DNA of 64,000 nucleotides from Acholoe squamosa (taxonomy: Eukaryota > Annelida > Polychaeta > Phyllodocida > Polynoidae): contig OX439036.1 in NCBI GenBank assembly GCA_949317995.1, positions 23,162,854 to 23,226,853 on the forward strand, in the 5' to 3' direction. Both the position numbers and the translations under genes were made by a program. The stretch's first letter is position 1, and the number at the start of each line of letters is the position of its first letter. Positions 41,452 to 52,734 of this stretch are shown here, in pieces. Under the pieces are notes generated by a model. The model was not told where the DNA came from. It worked only from the letters and a program-made list of their open reading frames with translations, and made no database searches.

Positions 41452-41981
41452 CTACAAGAAATTGAATATCCTCACATTTAGTCAGGAAGATGAACAGTTC
41501 ATTGCTTGTATTGAATTGCATTAGCACAAGTCCTCGAAGAGTATTGATTTAATATCGCTTCAATATCGAAGAATGTGAAGGATTAGAGTATTAGGAGGTA
41601 GCGAGATACATTATTGACCAATGAGACAATTCCCTTCATTTACAGCTGACATTTTAGGGTGCGTTCAATATTAAAAGTGTTGCCCATCACGTTGGTTGTT
41701 ATCATTGATTATCAGGGTACTAGATCAAGCAGTGATGGATATGACCTGGAACATCGGTATAGGTTATGGTCACAGTGGCGGATGTAGATGGGGGGGGGGG
41801 GGGGCGGGGGTGCGCGCCCCTCCATTTTGCCAGTAATTAAGAGTACACTTAATTGCCTTTTTTCCACAAGATTTAGCAAAAATTAAGGTATTAAATGAGG
41901 GGCGCGCCCCCCTCCTTTGTAGAAATTCTGGGTCCGCCACTGCATTTAATGGTTATCAAAATTGAATATAGGTCTACTCAC
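41452..41981 (-). other. MYT1-family intron 9
   Basis: Phase-2 intron of 530 bp. A hAT-like MITE (41773-41942) sits only 39 bp downstream of the exon 9 donor. Confidence 0.85.
41773..41942. mobile_element. hAT-like MITE near the exon 9 splice donor
   Basis: Ends CAGTGGCGGATGTAGATGG and TCTGGGTCCGCCACTG are imperfect inverted repeats of the CAGTGGCGGAT type, also seen at 2503-2649. A G-run follows the left end and GGGGCGCGCCCC lies inside. No clear target duplication was seen. Confidence 0.7.
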
Positions 41982-42131
41982 TTAAGAGGCTCGGGTGCTT
42001 CGCCAGGTTTCTCCCCATCTTTGAGCGGGAATTTCTTGGGCTTGTTGGCACGCGGACATCCCGACAGGCTTCGGTGTGACGCATAGTTTCCGGTTACGTG
42101 ACCAGATCCATCACAGCCAGGGGTGGGACAC
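41982..42131 (-). CDS. MYT1L: MYT1-family exon 9: zinc finger 4
   Basis: Acceptor TTTGACAG, donor CTT AA|GTGAGT; 150 nt, phase 2 on both sides. A complete finger without internal intron: [28 protein letters not shown], identical through these residues to vertebrate finger 4 as I recall it. It is followed by the lysine/proline-rich linker [20 protein letters not shown]. Confidence 0.97.
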
Positions 42132-42658
42132 CTGTCAAATGTCACAGTCAAGGTCATTGGGCGGTCACAGCAGGGGAATACATGTACAGGTAGACCTAGA
42201 ATGTAACATCTTGAAGGGTGCAGTTGCATAATATGTTATTTTTAAGCAATAACCTACAGGAGGGGGGGGGGGGTCCTAACCCTTTAAAGGCTACTGATGC
42301 ATTATTATTGCATCATGCACATTGATCGTCATGATACATGAATGCAGCGCTGGTGAGTAACTCACCAGAGACCCGTTAGATAAAGAATGGTTACGATACC
42401 ATAGGTTCAATATCTTTAAATAAAAGTGGTACCGTTAATAAGGTGTTTATTTAACTATCAGTTTAAGGGTATTGTAGAGGGAAAATTGGTCTTTTAGAAG
42501 GGGTACCGTAATTTTTCTTACGAGAGGAAGGGTCTCGTGTAATAAACATGACAAAAGGGAAATAGAAAGTATGTACGAGATGCATGAAAAATTATAAGTC
42601 CAAAAATTATCTATAAACCTTAATATAAATCATAATACATTTGTATTCGAGATAGGCT

Positions 42659-43056
42659 TACCCAATTTGGTCAATACAATATCCATCCAATATCCCACAC
42701 ACCTCCAATGGTATACTTCTGTTTTCTATATATTTTTTCTTATTTGTGCTTTTCATTTTGGAGGACATAAATGTTCTTTATTTAACATGTTTTAGCCTCT
42801 AGTAAGTTCAAATATAGGACAGCATTTTGCAATGCAAGTAACTCGAAAGAGCACTTAATCTCTTACCCAATTTGGTCAATACAATATCCATCCAATATCC
42901 CACACACCTCCAATGGTATATTTCTGTTTTCTATATATTTTTTCTTATTTGTGCTTTTCATTTTTGGAGGACATAAATGTTCTTTATTTAACATGTTTTA
43001 GCCTCTAGTAAGTTCAAATATAGGACAGCATTTTGCAATGCAAGTAACTCGAATTA
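42659..43056. repeat. Recent tandem duplication of about 195 bp
   Basis: The sequence from TTACCCAATTTGGTCAATAC to ATGCAAGTAACTCGAA occurs twice, with a period of 205 bp. Only a few differences are visible (TATACTT/TATATTT, CATTTTGG/CATTTTTGG). It is intronic and has no coding role. Confidence 0.9.
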
Positions 43057-43219
43057 TCGCTTGTATGTTTCATTGGCGAACAACTCCTCTCTTGGCGAGT
43101 TAAGCATTGCACAATACCAGCAGGTCTTGAATAATGATCCAAATTAACCATAAAAATGCATGAGACAGTGTAACTCTCCTCCATTTTGTTATAATCCAGC
43201 AGTTTCGATGGCACCGTGA

Positions 43220-43496
43220 CTCGATCGTCTCGCTGTCCGCCATTTTGGATTTTGATGTTCTGTGTGCATGCGCGACCCCTCCTTGCCGGAAGTAGCATTT
43301 TCGATGAAGAAATGATATATTCTATCGATTTAACTTGAAATCAATGGCTTTTTGAATATAATCCAAGCATCTTCGGCAATATCAATCGGATTGAATCGAA
43401 TATATCCTATGTTGTTACTGTTATAGCCCCACAAATCGATCTTCTCGCTGTCCGCCATGTTGGATTTTGGTTCTATCTGCGCATGCCCGACCCAAT
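43220..43496. promoter_or_regulatory. Pair of direct repeats with YY1-like and NRF1-like motifs
   Basis: CTCGCTGTCCGCCATTTTGG followed by a TGCATGCGCGACCC block at 43220-43282 recurs as CTCGCTGTCCGCCATGTTGG plus TGCGCATGCCCGACCC at 43438-43496. CCGCCAT is the reverse of the YY1 core ATGGCGG, and TGCGCATGC resembles NRF1 sites. CpG density is higher than around. It may be an intragenic promoter or just a repeat family; I cannot tell. Confidence 0.35.
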
Positions 43497-43988
43497 TTCC
43501 ATGGTTATTTGGGTCAATTTGCATGACCATGGCTTTGTGATGCGAATTAACGACAGGGCGAACACGTAATTTTTTACATTTTTAATCAAACATATCGATT
43601 CAAATGATATGCTTTTGCCATTCTGTATCATATTTCTATATTATAACAGAGAATAATTGAAAAAAAATAATAAAGACCATTTTTACGACAATAGAGACGC
43701 GCGGACGGATCGAATTACGGAAAATTCATCAACATTCATCAATTATTTGCACCACTCCATACCAAAAGCGTGCAATAATGTTTGTTTTTTTGCACCACCT
43801 ATGGGATTTAACATAGGGCTAAAAGCGTCTTATTTTTTTCTCTCTGTTAGTCTACTGTTAGGAGGCACTGAATTAGGGTGCGTTTTTACCCGACTCTTAA
43901 AACTCGTCTTTCGAGTTAATATAAGGATTTCATATCATAGTGAGTAGTAGATCTTTAAAAATGTCGGGTACAAAAATATAATGCTTAC

Positions 43989-44177
43989 TTTTGCTCCACC
44001 TGCGAGGCCTGTACCATGGCACGGTCAGCGTGAGGACAGCCCGAGAGACTGCGGTGAGTGGCGTAGTTGCCCGAGACGTGGCCCATTCCGTCACAGCCTA
44101 TCGTGGGGCACTGCACAAGCTCTTTACTCCCTCTCGGAGACATGGGCTTGGTGCCTCGTGGTGATAGGGATGTATTA
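43989..44177 (-). CDS. MYT1L: MYT1-family exon 8: zinc finger 3
   Basis: Acceptor TTTCTAG, donor CAA AA|GTAAGC; 189 nt, phase 2 on both sides. Starts [17 protein letters not shown], then finger [28 protein letters not shown] in one piece, then [14 protein letters not shown] leading to finger 4. The SPRG motifs are possible proline-directed phosphorylation sites. Confidence 0.96.
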
Positions 44178-44697
44178 CTAGAAATGGAAAAAGAATAATC
44201 TGTTAAAATCCTGTAGCTCTGGGTGCTGGCGAGATCACATATCCTTACATCAAGAAGCTTAGGTACTTCTTTCTTACATGATAATCAAAAAAATCGAAGC
44301 AAGAGTTAATGTTGGGGGGGGGGGGGTCCATAAATAAATGATGAATACTTTTTTTTATATATTTTTGGCACCCCCTTACCAAGTCGAGAATAGGAGGCTT
44401 GGACGCCCTTCCCTGCAACACTATTCTTTAGTGAAACTAAACAGAATTTCTTCATTTTTGGTTTTCAAGCACCTTAAATCATATAGGATCGATATATGGT
44501 TTCTAGCTATACCCTTGGCATCATGATCACTTCCACAACTATATTTAGTGTATATGAGTGTTGTAAATAATATACGCCATAGAAGAAAGTTGGAAAAATC
44601 TAAATTACAGCTAGATGCAAATATGCACAAATTTCAAAATGTCGTAAAATGCTCAATTTTGATCAAAATGCACTCAAAAATTTGGTGCACTAATTAC
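44178..44697 (-). other. MYT1-family intron 7
   Basis: Phase-2 intron of 520 bp with a G-run near 44315-44326; nothing else is seen. Confidence 0.85.
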
Positions 44698-46228
44698 CTA
44701 TATTCATCAGGTTCGTCCGGCAGTGGCGACATGGTGCCAAATTCACGCTGCACCTGCTGCTGGTCCTGTTCAGTGCCGACAGGACTCGCCAGTGACGACG
44801 TCTCCATATGTTGTTGCTGTTGCTGATGTTGTTGCTGTGGTTGTGGTTGTTGCTGTTGTTGTTGGTCGGTGGGAGAGGCAAGCTGCTGTAATGGCTGCAC
44901 ACTAGCCTGCAGTTGACAAGACAAAACGACCTGCATAGGGGACATGGCATGCAACTGGTGCTGCTGATGTTGCTGCGGCCCCATTGGAGACTGTACTGGC
45001 ATCGGGGACTGCACTGGCATCGGGGACTGTACCGACATTTGTGATTGTACCGACATGGGTGATTGTACTGGCACAAAGGAATGGGCAGACATCTGCGACT
45101 GCACCGACATAGGTGATTGGCCGGTCATTGGTGACTGCACCGACATATTTGAAGAGGATTGCAGGGGCATGGGGGATTGACATGGCATAGGGGACTGTGC
45201 TGTGATAGGTGACTGCACTGGCATTGGCGATAACACTGGCATCGGAGACTGCCCAGGCATTGGAGAGGGCACTGGCATTGGTGACTGCACAGCCGAAGGT
45301 GACTGTCCAGGCATGGGCGACTGCACTGCTGCTCCAGGCATAGGCGATTGTGGGCAGTGGGGAGACATTATTTGATGAGTAGCTGAAGGTACCTGTGAGG
45401 TTCGAGGTGAATGCATGGGAGATGTTGTTGGCAATTGTGCCAACTGTTGCTGCTGCTGCTGCTGCTGTTGTTGTTGTTGTTGTTGTTGTTGTTGTGGGTG
45501 GTGGTGTAATTGTTGTTGCTGGTGATGTTGCTGCTGCTGGGGGCTGGCTGTGCTCTGTGGTGCTATGATGATTTGTCCCATGGAGGGGGAGGGCATTGGG
45601 GGCGCTGCCCCTGGGGTGGTGGGTATGGCTTTAGTAGAGAAGTCCATGGGTTCCTCCTGAACCTCTTCATGTACCTGGGGGTTTACTAATACAGTGGGAC
45701 GCTGACTACCACCCTCCTTCTTAATACTCAAGTCCAGCGTTTCTACACTGCCATCAGGGCCGTGTTGAGGTGCTCCCTCTCCTCCCTCTTTGACAGAGAG
45801 GTTCATGGGTACCTGGGGGTCATACCTGTACTGAGGTTTGTAGTGTGGTCTCCTGCTGAGAATATTGGGCCTCTCAGGCATATTAACGGTAGATATTGTT
45901 GGCGCTGCTCCTCCTGTGGTTCCTGCACCTGCGACCACAGTGGAACCTGCACTGGTGGCGGCCGGATGTACAGCAGCAGAAGATGGGTTACTGCTCGAGG
46001 TTGTAGGGCTAGATGGGTCTTTTGGTTTGGGGGCTATTGGCTTCCCATAGTGATAATCGCTGGGTGGCGGTCGGTTGTACTTCTCTAGTTCCTTGGCCAG
46101 GTTGGTGCGTGGAGTGGTGGGAGAGACATAGGAGTATTCTCCATAACTCTGTGGGAGATCCAGTTGTTTGGTTAATATCATGGGTCGGAGAACCCGATCT
46201 GAACCTTTGGCGGTCGTAGGCAAAGCAG
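44698..46228 (-). CDS. MYT1L: MYT1-family exon 7: MYT1 domain, polyQ and SP-repeat region
   Basis: Large internal exon of 1,531 nt (acceptor TTCTAACAG, donor TAT AG|GTAATT). [20 protein letters not shown] and [15 protein letters not shown] near the start are the MYT1 domain signature; [13 protein letters not shown] continues it. Three hydrophobic-acidic motifs follow: [18 protein letters not shown] and [13 protein letters not shown]-x-K is also present in vertebrate MYT1L, and all three resemble the PxDLS type bound by CtBP corepressors (inference). Next come a polyQ/H tract coded at about 45440-45540, about 19 QSPMP-type hexapeptides (about 44985-45340), and a second Q-rich tract at about 44800-44880. 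In vertebrates this part is Ser-rich rather than repeat-based. Confidence 0.96.
44985..45340 (-). repeat. Coding 18-bp minisatellite: VQSPMP-type hexapeptides
   Basis: About 19 degenerate hexapeptide units run in frame inside exon 7: [36 protein letters not shown] and so on. On the plus strand this is seen as repeated GACTGCACTGGCATNGG units. Most units keep Ser-Pro, giving a dense array of possible proline-directed kinase sites. Confidence 0.9.
45440..45540 (-). repeat. Polyglutamine/histidine tract
   Basis: Mixed CAA and CAG codons encode an uninterrupted run of about 17 Gln next to [15 protein letters not shown]. The mixed codon use would slow, but not prevent, slippage; length polymorphism is likely. 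Confidence 0.9.
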
Positions 46229-47269
46229 CTGTTAGAAGAAAAACCATGCGAGGTGGTTAGTGATGCCATGCCTAGGCAAGGAATGGAGGGGTATAGTATT
46301 AGATTATTTGCTATGATTTAAGCATGTTAATGTTAATTGTGTATCTAAGGTTTTGATGAGATAAGCTATAGATTAATAGAATTTACAGCTTAATGACATG
46401 GGTCGGTAAGGGATGCTGTCAGGGCATTGGTCATCAACCAAGGGCAATGTCATGCAAAAGCTTTCATTTCTTGGACGCAATGTCCATTCACATCATGCTC
46501 AAAGAATTCAATTAGTGTGATATCCCCCACTGTCTACCACAGCTTTGTGTTTGGAATTATAATATTAGCCAGACAGGTTGCATACAAGTAAGACATCCCT
46601 TTTTCTTGAAGGCACTATGCTGGTACAATTAATTTATCTTTTATAATCACAAGATAGAGTTACATATTAACACAGTTAGTTGACTAATAGGAATGCAATC
46701 TTGTCATAAAGAACGCTTCCACCATGAATAGGTGATAAAGGTGGTCTAACTTTTAAATGTAGTCCTTTTATCTTTCTTATACTTAAGTATATTTCGGATT
46801 GCACAGACTAGCACTGCAAGTCACTTTTTTCTTCTTTTTCTTCCTGTTCTTTTTTTCTATAAAACTTGGACTGTTTCTCAAAAAAGGGGTAAATGACAAA
46901 ACAAAAAAACAAAATGGAAGAAAAATGGGGGGGGGGGGCAGGCAAGACCATTGGTCATGCATCAGTACACTTGCATTTACAACTTTGTATTCTTTGTATC
47001 CAATGACTTGAATTAAGATAACTGTTTTAGGGCATTATATACATCCATCTGTGTACCAGACCAACCACTTAATGTTATGTGACAATAATTATACCAGTAT
47101 TGTGTCTCAACTGACATCATTTGTATACCCATGCAATGCATGGCATTCAAATAGTCATTCTATATTTGCATATACACATGAATAATGGATGAATGAAGGG
47201 AAATGAAAAAAAAAACTATACCAAAACTATACAAATATAAATGAAATACAACAGAATAAGAGTACACAC
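46229..47269 (-). other. MYT1-family intron 6
   Basis: Phase-1 intron of 1.04 kb, AT-rich, with T- and G-runs near 46826-46940. No further exon seen. Confidence 0.85.
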
Positions 47270-47383
47270 CAGACTTTAACAAAGTAGTGAGGTGGATAGG
47301 CTGTGTCCCAGTGCCAGAGTTGAGTACCACTGCCGTGTGGGTGTCTCCATATCGTGGTTCTGGAGGTGTGGTGCCCTCTAGAT
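47270..47383 (-). CDS. MYT1L: MYT1-family exon 6
   Basis: Acceptor CACTGTAG, donor TCT G|GTGTGT; 114 nt, phase 1 on both sides, so it can be skipped without a frameshift. It encodes DLEGTTPPEPRYGDTHTAVV and TQPIHLTTLLKS, a linker between finger 2 and the MYT1 domain. I know no vertebrate counterpart of this stretch. Support comes from the phase fit (G|AT in, G|CT out) and the high GC content. Confidence 0.85.
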
Positions 47384-48457
47384 CTACAGTGTCCACAAGA
47401 CATCAAACAATGACAACAACTAAAGACAAAGGAACAATAACGCAACCAAACTGTGTTCACGCCCAATAAGCGTAATTTGGTTATGTAATTTGGTAGTGTG
47501 CACTGTGTCTGATTAGTAGACCCTTGTGCAATGTACAATGGGTGCATGCTAGCGGCCAGCTCGGATTGGCTGAAATCCTTCACTAGTGTGGTGGGATTGT
47601 GGGTAAGGCTTGACCTATATCTGACAAGATTTTTATTCCTACGCCGCAGTGCTGGGGGAATCGTGAAAGTAGTCCCGGCCAGCTATCCCAGTATCCCACC
47701 ACGTCAGAGAAGGATTCACCTGAGAATACGAGCTGAGGTTAGATTGCAATGGGTGGAGCCACAGAACTAACATAACGGTATTATTTCACAAAGGATGACG
47801 CTTTGGGTGATGCCTACACAAGGTTTGGGTTTCTCTTGCACTTGGGCATCAAGGAAACTAAAGATGAATTCTCACATATACAAAAAAGATAATAAGCGAG
47901 CAGAATCGACAGCATTCTGATTTATCATGTGCGCATAGCAACGACAAGTAGATCCAGTTATTTTCCTAATATGAGGGCGTGGCTAGGGTGTGGTGGCTGA
48001 TGTCCTACTCACTACTACAACTGGAAATGACACTGCCTTTGGAATCTTGCAACAGAAATATCATCTATAGGGACTGATCTTTAGGGACTTTGCTCAGCAT
48101 AAATCTTATTAGTACATCTACTTCGCGTGCACAACGACAGTTGACGCGCATAAATATTGTTAGGCACGGTAATTTCCAGAGAAAATGGAAATTCATGTTG
48201 GCAATAAAGAAGGTTCTGATGCCTCGGATAGCTATCTTTATTACTACTAAAATGTAGGAAATAGGTTTGGATTTAGTGACACAGATGCACAAATTGCCAA
48301 ATGTGGATGAAATTATATAAACAAGAGCACCCCACCCCGCCCACACACATATGACCACATACTAGCCTGGATACTAAACTTTTCAAAATAACACACATTC
48401 ACAGTAATGGGAAACGCACATAAAGAAAACTCACAACCAAAGATGATGAAAACTTAC
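47384..48457 (-). other. MYT1-family intron 5
   Basis: Phase-1 intron of 1.07 kb. Nothing distinctive seen. Confidence 0.85.
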
Positions 48458-48537
48458 CAGCATCGGGTGGAGCTCCGCCTTGCTTATTCTTATGTGCTGA
48501 AAGTTTCCCCATAGCAGCAATAGGGCATCCGGATAAA
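48458..48537 (-). CDS. MYT1L: MYT1-family exon 5: second half of zinc finger 2
   Basis: Acceptor TTTTTTTTTCTAG, donor GAT GCT G|GTAAGT; 80 nt. It completes finger 2: (S)LSGCPIAAMGKLSAHKNKQG. The vertebrate finger 2 continues SLSGCPIAAAEKL, so the assignment is firm. Confidence 0.96.
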
Positions 48538-50560
48538 CTAGAAAAAAAAAGAAGTACCAACGATATATCAAATCATTATATCCTACCCATGAATAGGCAT
48601 TTCACATTCTGGTGCCTAGGGGAATGAATACTAAGCCTGGCGTTGCACATGTATTTCAGTTTAGAGAGTACAAGGAAAGTTGTCACATTCTTGGTAGCAG
48701 CAGTGACGTCATAGCAACCAGTGCGGCCCATATCAGTCTTATCTCCCTACTGATAACAATCCTCATGAAGGGTCAATTAAATAGGAAATGTACTAGCAAA
48801 AGGTGTTACAACACTTTTCGGAAAAGATCTAGACCACCTATGGCAAAATGCATTACAAAATCTGAAAGATATCCAAAATTTACATCACATACTTGGTGCA
48901 TTATTTTCCAATCCCAATATTATAAGAGAAATCAGCAAAAATGTTACTTTTCCTAGTACATTGCCTTTGTAATTTGACCCTTTGCCTGGTCCCTAGCAAC
49001 CAGAGTTCTGCTCCCTAGAATACTTCCTACCCTTAAACCCATAGTCCACTCACTAGCCTTGGCCTCTACCTACCAATCTTGTGGTACTGTAATGGGAAGG
49101 TATATCTCACCTGCGTTTCCTGGAATACACCACTGGACTGCTATTCTCTCCAGAACCTAAGTCCCTCACTGCTACTATTTGCTCCATGTGGCCAAATTCT
49201 AATTCCATGAACTATGAGATGCCACACCTTCTCCCTCCTCCAGGGGATAGACTCCAACTGATGGGGACAAGGGGGTGGGGGAGTGACCACTGAAAGCTAA
49301 TAGGGGGACCAGTTGTAGTTTGGGACCGTGCAGAGGTGAGGGGGGTATATGTGTATTTGGTTGTAGGAAGGGAGGGGGGGGGGGGGTCAAACAAAGAGAC
49401 CTACAATGACGAGGCAGATCACCCACCAGCTGGCGACCTGCCTCCCCACCATTTACTCCCAGAGCCAAACCACTAACAAGCCACGCGACTGTCGCGATTT
49501 ATCAAGATTTAGATTTCTGACACCGATCTCTGACAGCAACCAAAGAGTATTTCAACCGAGGACCACCACACCAAAATGAGTTTGAATTAAGATCTATTAG
49601 GTGTGTTGAAGTACGTCTTTCTCCCTCTAACCACGACCACAAAAAGATCTAATAGGTGCTTAATATAGATATCTATAAAACGAATTGCCGATTTATGGAG
49701 GATTTATTGAATAAACAATATCAATTCCCAGCACTGATTAGTGCACGGGACTGATGGTTTAAAAACTATGTCAAGGATAATATCGATACTGATCCAACAT
49801 TAGGGTCACTGTAGTCAGTTGAAGGCTCACTTTATTCAATAATGGCGAGGTTCTCAATGGCATATCCACTTCTAACAAGTCAAATTAGCCACTATAAATG
49901 TGTTTCTATCGATCATCATGAAAGAAGTATTCTGTTAGTCCTCCTTGTGTCCATGTATATGCATGGGTTGGCTGAGGGATGAGGAGAGCTAATCCCCACT
50001 GGGCACGAGCTGCGTAACATTACAGTTCTGGGACAGAAGGGGAGGTGAGAGGGGAGGGAGGGGGAGGGGGGGGGGTGCAACTACAAGGCTACAAGAGTAT
50101 AACTCGCCATTGGCCAGTCAGTGTAACACCTGAAGGCCGTTGTCAAGGTAACCGACAGGTGACATCTGGTGGCGATGTTGGGACACTTGTACCTGGGTTG
50201 TCTGTGTATGTGGGCGGGGGAGGTTATGTTATTGGCCAGGTGAGAGGAGGGGCAGGTTGTGGGGGGGGGGGGGTGTCAGTCAGGTGGGGATTGGCCTATA
50301 AGTATTTGCCAAGTTAATTATCACCAGGTACCAGGTGATTCACTCAGACCAAATAAACAAACTTAGAATCAGAGGATGGACCTGCGCCCACATGTGAGAA
50401 CTATGAGGCGTAAATAGGATCTCTACCATTGTCAGAAATGCCACTGGTATTAAGATGGTAATGTATTGCAGAACAACCAATTATATAAATTGTATCTAGA
50501 AGGATCACTGGGTCTGGCATACTAAGAATATCTCATTACATGAAAGACAAAGAGAGTAAG

Positions 50561-50562
50561 AG

Positions 50563-50617
<55 letters not shown>

Positions 50618-50638
50618 GAGAGTTATGTAGGTGTAGGA

Positions 50639-50707
<69 letters not shown>
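50561..50707. repeat. Compound microsatellite (GAAA)n-(GA)n ... (GT)n
   Basis: GAAA units at about 50561-50584 run into GA to 50610; after a short GGTGGGGGGAG spacer region a pure GT run of about 33 units covers 50641-50707. Confidence 0.95.
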
Positions 50708-50708
<1 letters not shown>

Positions 50709-52390
50709 CGGAAGCAGTCTAAAAGGTAGATAGCAGGCCAGCCAAGTCTAGTGTAGGCACTGAAATACCTCCACTGCGTGAGTCTGCTGCAGGAGAGGTG
50801 TGAAACTGTGATAAAGCTGAAACTGGGTAGTGTTAAACTATCCTTTCTTTGCAAGATTATTCTGAAGCTATTTACTGGAGGATCTTTACAAACAAGGGCT
50901 CATTTTAACAGGCTTGGCTAGACCTTTAAAATGATTATTTTTTGTACAAGGTTGAATACAGGGAATTTTGCCTTTGACCCCATCAAAATTCAACCAAAAG
51001 TTTAGAACCATTTTATGATGAGAAGATCATGGAGCACCTAAAAATAAATGGTTCCCACCTGTTCTATGGTTAAAAATGATCTAGAAAATGTTTTCATTTT
51101 CTTTTTCTAAGGGGCTGCAGTATGTTTGACAGACCCTGCAAACTTTTTGGGCGAGATTATCTCTGGACACTTATCCCTACCTCCCCAAAGTTGGGCACTT
51201 ACCTATCAATTAAGACCTTATTGTATGTATTTTATATGGTGGGAAATTGATAGCTATGATAAAAATAAGTGGTTTTGCTTTTTAAATGAAGTTATTATGT
51301 CAATTTGAATGGAAGTTATGATCATTCAAACATCCTGAGTCAAAGACGACATTCTGCCGTGGTTCTGTCAGAGCGCACAGTTCAAGAGAAAAGATGACAT
51401 CAAAAATTTGCTTTTACATTGTTTGATTATGATAAAATGTATCATTATTTACATTCTTGAGGGTATATCCTGCTTATCTGAAAAGAAAATTGCCCAAAAT
51501 AATCATTTTAGTGATCTAGTATACCTTGGATTCATCTTGCTTGATCACAAAATTAGATCCAAATTAAACTCTTAACTATGGCAGAATTCTGGGTCTGATT
51601 TGGTACCTTTGACCGGTCGTAATTACACTTAAAATTGACATAGAGACTTCATTTAAAAAGCAAATCCACTTCTTTTCTCAAGATCCATCCATTGATCATT
51701 AGATAGGTTTAATGGGATAAAGTCTTGAAATATTAGGTAAGTGCCTATCTAGTGGGTATGACTTGGCTGATAACAGATCCCACTCAAACCAAGGGGGTCA
51801 AAAAACAAGTGATCGTTTTCGGCAGTATGGGGAACTGGGAGGTTTAAGTAATGTTCTATGTTCAAGTATAGACACTTTACTTTGTATATTCACTTACATT
51901 GTTGCCTATCAGTTGAATGAAACTCTGCTACATATCCATTTGTAATATGTTCCCTGGTCACAACCTACCCTCTGTTACTTTGTTATGGTTTCACTCTGTG
52001 GAGCTTAGATCCAGCTAGCCTTATCCCTTTACCTGCAAGGGGAGGTAGTACTACCTCAAACTGGTCTAGTACTGCCTTCACACTTCACTGACCATGTGAT
52101 TGGGTGGTTAGCAGTGGGCAAACGAGTTCAACCCCCATGCATAGAGGTCACTATTGGTGTGAATGAGGTGTCTCCATCTGCCCAAAGTAGTCAGAAACGC
52201 AAACAAATATGCACCACAGCACACCACACAGTCCAAAGATGGCCAACTTGGATCCAGTATTTTGATAACTGGAACACCTTTGAGGCTACAGTAATTATAC
52301 ATATATGAATCTATGAGAGGTACAGACAAACAAAATAAGGCATTTCTTTTCATATCGGCCCACCTTATTGGTCAAGACTAGGATGCTTAT

Positions 52391-52734
52391 CCCACTTGGC
52401 AAAAAAACGTGTTTTTAACCTTTGCAAACGTTTTTATTTTGTTTGGATAAAAAACGTTTTTTAAAAACGTTATTTTGACGTTGAAAAACGTTTTTAAACG
52501 TCTTTTCAACCAATTTTGAACCAAATAAAAACGTTTTTTATTTATGTTTCTTTTATGTTAAAAAAACGTTTTTTTAACTTGATATAAAAACGTTTTTAGA
52601 AAAACGTCAAAATAACGTTTTTTTTTGAGTACATGTAAAAACGTTATTTTGATGTTGAAAAAAAGTTTTGCAAACTTAGGAACCAAAATAAAACGTTTTT
52701 TTGAAGTCAAAAAAACGTTTTTCTGCCAAGTGGG
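52391..52734. mobile_element. AACGTTTTT-repeat TIR element, copy B
   Basis: Ends CCCACTTGGCAAAAAAACG and ACGTTTTTCTGCCAAGTGGG are inverted. Read in reverse complement it follows copy A (22977-23361) nearly base for base (GTTTTATTTTGGTTCCTAAG is shared). It lies in MYT1 intron 4. Confidence 0.87.

Larger units (their letters stand above)
42132..43988 (-). other. MYT1-family intron 8 with tandem duplication and promoter-like repeat
   Basis: Phase-2 intron of 1.86 kb. It holds the tandem duplication at 42659-43056 and two NRF1/YY1-like direct repeats at 43220-43282 and 43438-43496. Confidence 0.85.

Noticed and set aside
44723-46219. Plus-strand and alternate-frame ORFs over MYT1 exon 7
   Set aside because: Shadows of the real exon; the minus-strand frame with the MYT1 domain is clearly coding.
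50522-50854. Thr-His repeat ORF and its Val-Cys mirror
   Set aside because: Translation of the GT microsatellite.
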